A DNA stretch of 9,251 bases from Sediminibacterium sp. GTDB lineage: Bacteria > Bacteroidota > Bacteroidia > Chitinophagales > Chitinophagaceae. Below are positions 1 to 5,131 of this stretch, in pieces (position 1 is the first letter of the stretch; each line of letters opens with the position of its first letter). The position numbers were made by a program, and so were the translations under genes. Where the stretch lies: assembly GCA_028288645.1 (NCBI GenBank), contig JAQBNJ010000564.1:1-9251 (forward strand), read 5' to 3'. The notes beneath the pieces are model-generated. The model made no database searches. It was not told the origin of the DNA and saw only the letters and a list, made by a program, of their open reading frames with translations.

Positions 1-139
1 GTTCCAGTTGCTCAACTGGGTATGCACGGAAACTGATGGGCAGGTGTTTATTACGGATACACATTCTTCGAGGCTGAGATCGCAGTTGGAGGGGATTGAT
101 GTGAAGTTCCAGATGATTGAATTAATAGTTAATAGTTAA
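1..139 (+). CDS. recF: RecF DNA replication and repair protein, C-terminal end (5' truncated by the window)
   Basis: Only the last 45 codons are present, read from base 2 to the TAA at 137-139. The peptide contains GQVFITDTHSSRL, which fits the RecF C-terminal region (the D-loop/Walker B end of this SMC-like ATPase, typically followed by a short strand such as FQMIEL). RecF binds gapped DNA and, with RecO and RecR, helps load RecA. The next gene is a DUF721 protein, the usual neighbour of recF in Bacteroidetes, which supports the call. The final residues (about ELIVNS) and the stop codon lie inside the left arm of an inverted repeat beginning at 120, so the natural C-terminus may have been replaced by repeat sequence. 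The fragment is short, so identity rests on one motif plus context. Confidence 0.8.
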   Translation, partial: FQLLNWVCTETDGQVFITDTHSSRLRSQLEGIDVKFQMIELIVNS

Positions 140-506
140 CGTGTTGTGCTATTAGATTGTTTGATATGTACATAGTAACTAACGAGTTTGCTAAATATGC
201 CTAATGCGTGGTTAAAAGCTGGAACGCAAGGTGCGCAAAGATTACGCAAGGAACGCAAAGGTTTTCATTGCGTTCCTTGCGGTACTTAGCGTTCCTTGCG
301 TTCCAGCTTTACATCAACACATTCAAGCTGAAGAAACATAATTTGAATACCAGAAATAAAAGAAATGTTACTCAATTTAATAGCACAACGCGTTAATAGT
401 TATAATAACGTCAGTATTAGAAATCCTGTTATCGCTGAAGATCGCATGTAACAATTCAACAATTATGAACTTGAACGACCCAATTATTAACTATTAACTA
501 TTAATT
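120..506. repeat. Nested inverted-repeat element filling the recF-DUF721 gap
   Basis: The gap between recF and the DUF721 gene has no credible gene. Bases 120-139 (two and a half copies of TTAATAG) are an exact 20-bp inverted match to 487-506. The adjoining 136-154 (TTAACGTGTTGTGCTATTA) pairs with 378-396 with one mismatch. Inside these lies a further large palindrome at 215-310. On the left the outer and middle arms are continuous (35 bp); on the right they are separated by 90 bp at 397-486. I see no transposase and no target-site duplication around the whole unit. Confidence 0.8.
215..310. repeat. Large imperfect palindrome made of CGCAAG units
   Basis: The left arm starts AAAGCTGGAACGCAAGG and the right arm ends with its exact reverse complement. 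The arms, about 44 bp each, pair with several mismatches around a short loop near 259-266. Each arm is itself repetitive: CGCAA recurs at 225, 234, 245 and 254, close to one helical turn apart. As RNA this would fold into a long hairpin; as DNA it could extrude a cruciform. An open reading frame crossing it (208-396) only translates the repeat and is not a gene. Confidence 0.85.
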
Positions 507-526
507 ACTAATTGTATTTTTACCTC

Positions 527-808
527 ATGTCAGAATTCCACATCGGCGATGCAATGAAAGGGTTTCTAAGAAAGAGCCCGCTCCGCAACGGTATCCGTGC
601 CGTGCAGATAGAAGAAATATGGGAACAACTCATGGGCAAAACCATTGCCAAGTACACCGATAAGATCCAGATCATCGGGCAGAAATTATTTATTCATACG
701 GCTGTAGGGCCATTGAAGAATGAATTGATGTACCAGAAACAGCAGATCATTGACAGGGTGAATGAAGCGTTTGGGGAGAAGATTATTTCGGAGGTGATTA
801 TTCACTAG
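527..808 (+). CDS. DUF721 domain protein (DciA-like), 93 aa
   Basis: This small soluble protein of the DUF721 family begins MSEFHIGDAMKGFLRKSPLR and contains VEEIW-like (IEEIWEQLMGKTIAKYT) and QKLFIHTAVGPLKNELMYQKQQIIDRVNEAFG segments, the typical DUF721 pattern of a helix, a W-containing turn and a KH-like fold. DUF721 includes DciA, a protein that works with the DnaB replicative helicase in bacteria lacking DnaC/DnaI; the Bacteroidetes members are short, as here. A role in replication fits its position right after recF, but it is inference. I chose ATG 527 over the upstream TTG at 512 because the extra residues MYFYL do not look conserved and the ATG gives the usual N-terminus. The stop codon overlaps a small hairpin at 808-822. 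Confidence 0.82.
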   Translation: MSEFHIGDAMKGFLRKSPLRNGIRAVQIEEIWEQLMGKTIAKYTDKIQIIGQKLFIHTAVGPLKNELMYQKQQIIDRVNEAFGEKIISEVIIH

Positions 809-822
809 CATCGCTACGATGC
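808..822. repeat. Small perfect hairpin overlapping the DUF721 stop codon
   Basis: GCATCG and CGATGC form a 6-bp stem around the three-base loop CTA. Its first base is the last base of the TAG stop. No T tract follows on the + strand, so a classical intrinsic terminator is unlikely. Confidence 0.6.
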
Positions 823-841
823 AAGGACCAAACATTTTCCA

Positions 842-962
842 ACACGAATTAAAAAACGAATTACACGAATTGGAAACGCGAGATCGCTGACTTGTTGATA
901 CGTCATGTGCTTATAGTGTCCATTCGTTTAAATTCGTGTAATTCGTGTTCTCTAATTCGTGT
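842..962. repeat. Inverted repeat built on ACACGAATT units
   Basis: The left arm (842-878) holds three CGAATT copies at 845, 857 and 866. The right arm (922-962) is its reverse complement with a few mismatches and a 2-base indel. The best core is 16 bp exact: 856-871 against 931-946. The repeat fills the space between the convergent DUF721 gene and the ABC permease and ends three bases before the permease stop codon. It could end transcription from both sides by folding, but it lacks a standard terminator T tract. Confidence 0.8.
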
Positions 963-965
963 CTG

Positions 966-2012
966 CTACTTTATCCGCACCCGCGGATCTACCACTCCAT
1001 AAAGAACATCAGCCAGTAAATTCACCACAATAAAAAACGTGGCCGTGATCAACACACTTCCCATCACAACGGGGAAGTCTAATTTTTCCAGCGCATCAAC
1101 CGTTACTTTGCCGATGCCCTTCCACCCAAAAATATATTCTACAAAAAAAGCACCTGCGAGTAGTTCGGCAAACCAGCCGGTAATAGCAGTGATCACGGGG
1201 TTCAATGCATTTCTTAATGCGTGACGGAACACAACCACTTTTTTACTTAGTCCTTTTGCATAGGCTGTTCGGATATAATCCTGGTCGAGTACATCCAGCA
1301 TGGAACTTCTTGTAAGTTGTGTGATAATGGCGAGCGGCCTTATGCCTAGTGTGATAGCAGGAAGTATGAGATTTTTTAATTGCAGGTCCTTGCCATTGAA
1401 CGGATCAATATCAAACAAACTACCCGTCATATGCAGGCCGGTATATTCCGTAAGCACAAACCCGAAGAGATAAGCAAGCACAATTCCCATAAAAAAAGAG
1501 GGTGCTGAAATACCGAGTACGCTTGCGAATACGGAGGATGTATCCATCCAGGTATTTTGTTTTACGGCTGCAAGTACTCCTAATAAAATACCGATCACAG
1601 TTGCCAGTAACATCGCTGCGAAAGCAAGTATGAGTGTGCCCGGCAACGCTTCCATCAATACATCGCCCACGTCTTTTTTTGTTTGATAGGAACGCCGCAG
1701 GTAAGGAACTTTGATGCCGAATTTATTCTCTCCGCCGATAAAAAAACCTTTGAGTTGTTTTTTCTGTATATCTTCTTTTGAATGAACAGCGATCGGTGAT
1801 ACATCATTCAGGTATAAAACAAACTGCTTCCATTTAGGCTGATCGAGTGCGAGTTCTTTGCGGATATTTTTAATGGTGGTGCTGTCGCCCGCCTGCCCCA
1901 ATACCAAACGAGCCGGATCACCAAAACCCTGGAACAAAAAGAACACAACGACAACCACGCCGATGAGGACGAGGAAACCATAGAGTATTTTGCGGGCGAT
2001 GAATTTGAGCAT
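966..2012 (-). CDS. ABC transporter permease of the DppB/OppB (peptide/nickel) family
   Basis: This inner-membrane permease (348 aa from ATG 2012) belongs to the binding-protein-dependent transport family. Hydrophobic segments lie near residues 10-30, 121-150, 161-188, 215-232, 274-296 and 314-341, which fits six membrane spans. The cytoplasmic EAA loop that contacts the ATPase is clear at about 248-275 (RTAYAKGLSKK, then HALRNALNPVIT), and the protein ends VVDPRVRIK as is usual for DppB. Residues 31-120 form the large periplasmic loop. The substrate cannot be told; di- or oligopeptides are the family's common cargo. An upstream TTG at 2081 would add 23 residues, but part of them would be encoded by repeat sequence, so ATG 2012 is preferred. 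No second permease, ATPase or binding protein is next to it. Confidence 0.88.
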   Translation of the reverse strand: MLKFIARKILYGFLVLIGVVVVVFFLFQGFGDPARLVLGQAGDSTTIKNIRKELALDQPKWKQFVLYLNDVSPIAVHSKEDIQKKQLKGFFIGGENKFGIKVPYLRRSYQTKKDVGDVLMEALPGTLILAFAAMLLATVIGILLGVLAAVKQNTWMDTSSVFASVLGISAPSFFMGIVLAYLFGFVLTEYTGLHMTGSLFDIDPFNGKDLQLKNLILPAITLGIRPLAIITQLTRSSMLDVLDQDYIRTAYAKGLSKKVVVFRHALRNALNPVITAITGWFAELLAGAFFVEYIFGWKGIGKVTVDALEKLDFPVVMGSVLITATFFIVVNLLADVLYGVVDPRVRIK

Positions 2013-2051
2013 GGGGTTGTTAACTAGTATTAATGTGACAATGATTGAATA

Positions 2052-2236
2052 GAGCCATCGGCTCGGTTCATTTTGTAGCAACGGATTTTAATCCGTTGTT
2101 TGTAATCCAGCGCAGTTCGAGAGTGCCGTAGGCACGGTGCATATATGGATCGAACCTACGGTTCTCACGGAACTTTTTATTTTCCTGTTCAACGGATTAA
2201 AATCCGTTGCTACAATACGTATCGAGGCTACGCCTC
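2052..2236. repeat. Cluster of palindromes in the gap between BT_3928-family gene and ABC permease
   Basis: The 276-bp space 2013-2288 has no credible gene. It contains a 25-bp sequence at 2074-2098 whose exact reverse complement is at 2190-2214; each copy is itself a palindrome with CAACGGATT and AATCCGTTG around two bases. Around and between them lie four small hairpins with 5-bp stems and three-base loops: 2052-2064 (GAGCC/GGCTC), 2123-2135 (GTGCC/GGCAC), 2152-2164 (GAACC/GGTTC) and 2224-2236 (GAGGC/GCCTC). The reading frames crossing this region on either strand are repeat translations. Confidence 0.85.
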
Positions 2237-2276
2237 TGCATCTTCCCGATATTAAACGAACTGTGACAGGATTACC

Positions 2277-2290
2277 AGCGATACTTCGCT
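2277..2290. repeat. Small hairpin overlapping the stop codon of the BT_3928-family gene
   Basis: AGCGA and TCGCT form a 5-bp stem around TACT. The stop codon of the minus-strand gene (2289-2291) lies in one arm. There is no adjacent T tract, so terminator activity is uncertain. Confidence 0.45.
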
Positions 2291-3395
2291 ATTTTAAGCT
2301 GCTAATTTCTTTTAATATTTTTTCTTCTTCCACATAACTCGTTTTATTCAACACAACCGCTCCTTCCATAATAAAATAAGTAGGTGTAACCCTTGCTGCG
2401 GTTTTTAAAACAGTTGCATCACACTTTACAACGGTTGCATTGGGGAAAGTTGCTGCTGCTTTATCTGCATCTGCTGTTACGAATAATACAGGAAGATTTT
2501 TTTGCTGCGCGGCTTGTTTGATCTTTTCAAAACCGGCGGACCAGTCAGCCACATCATCGAGATTTCTTGCCATTACCATCAGGTATTTTCCTGGTTGGCC
2601 AAGAACAGCTGCAGTGGTATCCGTTCCTGACATCGTTTGCAGCGAGAAGTCAAGTATTTTAGGTTGCAGGCCGTTTCCTTTTCTTACTACTTTATCGTGA
2701 CGGTCAACATACTCATAGGTAGAATCAAAGTCTGCAGGAAAATGCAGTTGATCGAACTCAAGCTGTTTACCATTCTTTTTATAAATGAATACGATCGATA
2801 AACTATCCGGTATGGCTCCGGCAGGCATTTTCATTTGTTCCTGTAAGTTGTTGCCTCTTTTATAAGGAAGGCAATCCACGAAAGGAAGATGTTTTAACAC
2901 ATAGAATTGCCCTGCAGTGGTTGTAATGGTTACGAGCAACAGCAAAGCCAGCGCAGCTGCGGGTTTCAAAGCAGATTTGATCTTGCTGGCAGACGCAAAT
3001 AAGACAAGTATCAATACCAGTAAGAAAATATCTTTCCCAAATGACTGCGCAGGTGTTAATGGTAAACAATCGCCAAAGCAACCGCAGGTTTTTATCTTAC
3101 CTGAGAACAACGCATAACCGGTTAAGAAAGTGAAGAAGATGATCAGCAGCAATAATAACCAGCTAAACAGTTTCATCCGCCAGCCGATGATCACGGCAAC
3201 CCCGGCCACTACTTCAAACACATTCATGATTATGGAAAGGGCCAGTGTATAATCATTGAAACTGTGCCAGCCCCATACTTCGAAGAATTCCTGCATTTTA
3301 TAACTCAGTCCCAACGGGTCATTGGCTTTTACAAGCCCGGAAAAAATGAACAGCAATCCAACGATCCAGCGAATGATAAGCAGTATGGTTTTCAT
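2289..3395 (-). CDS. DoxX/MauE-like membrane protein with a thioredoxin-like C-terminal half (BT_3928 family)
   Basis: This 368-aa protein matches my recollection of the BT_3928 family of Bacteroidetes. The N-terminal half is a DoxX/MauE-type membrane domain with hydrophobic segments near residues 4-22, 51-71, 77-97, 121-137 and 145-162. It carries IFSGLVKANDPLGLSYKMQEFF, typical of this group, and a cysteine motif CGCFGDC at 104-110. The C-terminal part (about 245-368) looks like a TlpA/thioredoxin fold (LFVTADA, then VTPTYFIMEGAVVLNK) but lacks a CXXC pair, so a classical oxidoreductase role is doubtful. Exact function is unknown; redox work in the envelope is only an inference. The ATG at 3395 is 7 bases past the DUF1599 stop and gives a good hydrophobic start; a TTG at 3422 would overlap that gene and is less likely. 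It is very probably cotranscribed with DUF1599. Confidence 0.8.
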   Translation of the reverse strand: MKTILLIIRWIVGLLFIFSGLVKANDPLGLSYKMQEFFEVWGWHSFNDYTLALSIIMNVFEVVAGVAVIIGWRMKLFSWLLLLLIIFFTFLTGYALFSGKIKTCGCFGDCLPLTPAQSFGKDIFLLVLILVLFASASKIKSALKPAAALALLLLVTITTTAGQFYVLKHLPFVDCLPYKRGNNLQEQMKMPAGAIPDSLSIVFIYKKNGKQLEFDQLHFPADFDSTYEYVDRHDKVVRKGNGLQPKILDFSLQTMSGTDTTAAVLGQPGKYLMVMARNLDDVADWSAGFEKIKQAAQQKNLPVLFVTADADKAAATFPNATVVKCDATVLKTAARVTPTYFIMEGAVVLNKTSYVEEEKILKEISSLK

Positions 3396-3402
3396 AAAAG
3401 CA

Positions 3403-3948
3403 TTAGTGTTTTCCTTCTTCAATTAATATGAGTGCAAAAGCGGCATAGTTAATAATGTCTACATAGTTGGCATCGATCCCTTCGCTGATCAGTGTTCTTC
3501 CATCATTGCTTAATATCTGTTTGATGCGCATCAGTTTCATCAGTATCAGGTCGGCAAAACTCTGCTGGCTCATTTCGCGCCATGCTTCACCATAATCATG
3601 GTTCTTATCGAGCATGGTTGTTTTGGCAAGATCGATTGCTTTATGATATAACGTGTCCACCTGCTCAATGGGTAATTCTTCCACTACGGGTTTGCCGAGT
3701 TCGAGCTGCATTAAACCGATCACTGCGTAATTGAGTATGCCTTTGAATTCTGACGGAATATCATCTCCTACTTTCTGCGTATTCAGGTCCTGTATGGTTC
3801 TGATGCGCAGGGCCTTGATAAAGATCTGGTCCACCACCGAAATATCGCGCAGCACCCGCCAGGCGGTTCCGTAATCTTTTGTTTTTTTGATAAATATGTC
3901 GCGACACCGGCTAACGGCCTGGTCGTACTGTTCATTCGTTTGCGCCAT
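3403..3948 (-). CDS. DUF1599 domain protein with two tandem copies of the domain
   Basis: This 181-aa soluble protein has the DUF1599 signature twice. The first half has KKTKDYGTAWRVLR at about 21-34 and ends with ILNYAVIGLMQLELG; the second has DKNHDYGEAWREMSQQS at 114-130 and ends with IINYAAFALILIEEG. The repeated DYGxAW motif and the NYA helix show an internal duplication. DUF1599 has been grouped with domains found near nucleotide-modification genes, but no such genes are present here, so no function is assigned. The ATG start has no competing upstream codon of note. It is the first gene of a minus-strand pair with the BT_3928-family gene and is divergent from folP across about 68 bp. 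Confidence 0.85.
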   Translation of the reverse strand: MAQTNEQYDQAVSRCRDIFIKKTKDYGTAWRVLRDISVVDQIFIKALRIRTIQDLNTQKVGDDIPSEFKGILNYAVIGLMQLELGKPVVEELPIEQVDTLYHKAIDLAKTTMLDKNHDYGEAWREMSQQSFADLILMKLMRIKQILSNDGRTLISEGIDANYVDIINYAAFALILIEEGKH

Positions 3949-3957
3949 TTTTAACTC

Positions 3958-3987
3958 TATGCTTTAATCACTTTGGTAATATCTTTG
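3958..3987 (+). promoter_or_regulatory. Candidate Bacteroidetes-type promoter for folP
   Basis: TATCTTTG at 3980-3987 is a perfect match to the Bacteroidetes -7 consensus TAnnTTTG. The best upstream element is TATG at 3958-3961, three of four matches to TTTG, with an 18-base spacer. Transcription would start some 20-25 bases before the folP ATG at 4017. No convincing opposite-strand promoter for DUF1599 was found in the same gap. Confidence 0.5.
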
Positions 3988-4016
3988 AAGCCAATGCAAG
4001 ATAATTGAATCCGTGT

Positions 4017-4841
4017 ATGTTCACACTTAATTGTAAAGGAAGATTATTGGAGTTCAGCTCCCCTATTGTGATGGGGATCATCAATGCTACGCCCGATTCT
4101 TTCTATAGCGGCAGCCGCAAACAATCTGTTACAGATGCATTGCATACTGCAGAAAAAATGTTGGTCGAAGGCGCGGTTATACTGGATATTGGCGGGCAAA
4201 GCACGCGCCCCGGCGCCAACTCGCTGACAGCCGCTGAAGAAACAGAACGTGTATTACCTATTATCGAAGCCATCAGCCGCAAATTTCCCCAAAGCTTTTT
4301 ATCTGTGGACACGTATTCATCCGCAGTGGCCCGCGCAGCCGTTGAACACGGCGCTGTTATTGTGAATGATATCAGCGGCGGAAATTTTGACAATGATATG
4401 CTGGCCACCATTGCCAGCCTGCATGTTCCCTATGTTTGTATGCATGTGAAAGGAACGCTGGAAACCATGCACACCGATCCGCAGTATTCAGATGTAACTA
4501 AAGAAGTACTGGATTATTTTATCGAAAGAACAGCAACCTGTACAAAAGCAGGAATCAACGATATCATTATAGATCCGGGATTTGGATTCAGTAAGAACCG
4601 CACACATAATTTTCAATTGCTGAAACACCTGGAAATATTCTCGATCTTCCGGAAGCCTTTGTTATTGGGCATTTCAAGAAAATCAACTATTTACAAAACC
4701 CTGGGCATTACTGCAGAAGAAGCATTGAACGGCACTACCGTTTTACATACAGCCGGCCTGTTAAAAGGCGCTTCCATATTGCGGGTGCATGATGTGAAGG
4801 AAGCGGTGGAAGCTATCAAACTTACTTCTCATCTCAAATAG
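4017..4841 (+). CDS. folP: Dihydropteroate synthase
   Basis: FolP joins p-aminobenzoate to 6-hydroxymethyl-7,8-dihydropterin diphosphate to give 7,8-dihydropteroate in cytosolic folate synthesis, and is the sulfonamide target. All family motifs are present in the 274-aa TIM-barrel protein: MGIINATPDSF at 19-29, DIGGQSTRPGA at 57-67, SVDTY at 96-100, VNDISGG at 116-122, MHVKGTLETM at 142-151, DPGFGFSK at 186-193, GISRKS at 218-223 and RVHDV at 256-260. The usual glutamate of DIGGES is glutamine and the usual V of NVTPDSF is A; both are mild changes. ATG 4017 is preferred to the in-frame TTG at 4005 and sits about 30 bases after a -7 box. The gene stands alone and converges with the FKBP gene; cdaA, a common folP neighbour in this phylum as I recall, does not follow. 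Confidence 0.96.
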   Translation: MFTLNCKGRLLEFSSPIVMGIINATPDSFYSGSRKQSVTDALHTAEKMLVEGAVILDIGGQSTRPGANSLTAAEETERVLPIIEAISRKFPQSFLSVDTYSSAVARAAVEHGAVIVNDISGGNFDNDMLATIASLHVPYVCMHVKGTLETMHTDPQYSDVTKEVLDYFIERTATCTKAGINDIIIDPGFGFSKNRTHNFQLLKHLEIFSIFRKPLLLGISRKSTIYKTLGITAEEALNGTTVLHTAGLLKGASILRVHDVKEAVEAIKLTSHLK

Positions 4842-4864
4842 CACTCTCCAAAAAAATATACAAA

Positions 4865-4881
4865 CGGCATTTAAAATGCCG
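4865..4881. terminator. Hairpin downstream of folP, possible terminator
   Basis: CGGCATT and AATGCCG form a 7-bp stem with a three-base loop, 24 bases past the folP stop. No T tract follows on the + strand. On the minus strand the stem is followed by a T-rich stretch (complement of 4844-4864), so it may act more on transcripts coming from the right, or as an RNA 3'-end stabiliser for folP. Confidence 0.4.
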
Positions 4882-4918
4882 TATCGATCATCTGTGTAGT
4901 AACGTGCAATAAATTTCG

Positions 4919-4989
4919 ATAAAAGAGAAACGAAGAGAATAAGCGACTCCGAATTCCGGGATATCTTTTTTCCTTCGTTTTTCTTTTAT
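4919..4989. repeat. Inverted repeat in the folP-FKBP convergent gap
   Basis: ATAAAAGAGAAACGAAG at 4919-4935 is the reverse complement of 4973-4989 in 16 of 17 positions, the exception being a G-T wobble pair. The 37-base loop contains a CCGAATTCCGG-like near-palindrome. No coding potential was seen in the 290-bp gap 4842-5131 that holds this repeat and two hairpins. Confidence 0.6.
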
Positions 4990-5078
4990 TGAAAGGCTTA
5001 TGGGAGAGTCAGTAACAATATAAAATGACTGTTTTTGATATTTAATTGGTTTTAAAAAACCCTGGAGGGTCAGAAACT

Positions 5079-5106
5079 AAAAGGTCCCGCAAAAACGGGG
5101 CCTTTT
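5079..5106. terminator. Likely bidirectional intrinsic terminator between folP and the FKBP gene
   Basis: AAAAGGTCCCG pairs with CGGGGCCTTTT in an 11-bp stem with one wobble position and a six-base loop. Because the stem begins with A4 and ends with T4, a G/C-rich stem followed by U residues is produced on both strands. It lies 26 bases past the stop of the minus-strand FKBP gene, the position expected for its terminator, and could also stop read-through from folP. Confidence 0.75.
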
Positions 5107-5131
5107 AAAATATTCTCAATACTATAAAATA

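Noticed and set aside
215..310. CRISPR-like repeat array
   Set aside because: Units are only about 10 bp, there are no uniform spacers, and the array is inverted on itself.
208..396. 62-residue open frame on the + strand
   Set aside because: It lies across the CGCAAG palindrome and translates repeat units; no domain, start context or conservation signal.
397..486. Insertion sequence or tRNA within the recF-DUF721 gap
   Set aside because: Only 90 bases, no transposase, no convincing terminal inverted repeats and no cloverleaf.
2137..2337. 66-residue + strand frame
   Set aside because: It spans the palindrome cluster and runs antisense into the end of the BT_3928-family gene.
4103..4411. 102-residue minus-strand frame
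   Set aside because: Antisense shadow inside folP, whose motifs are unambiguous.
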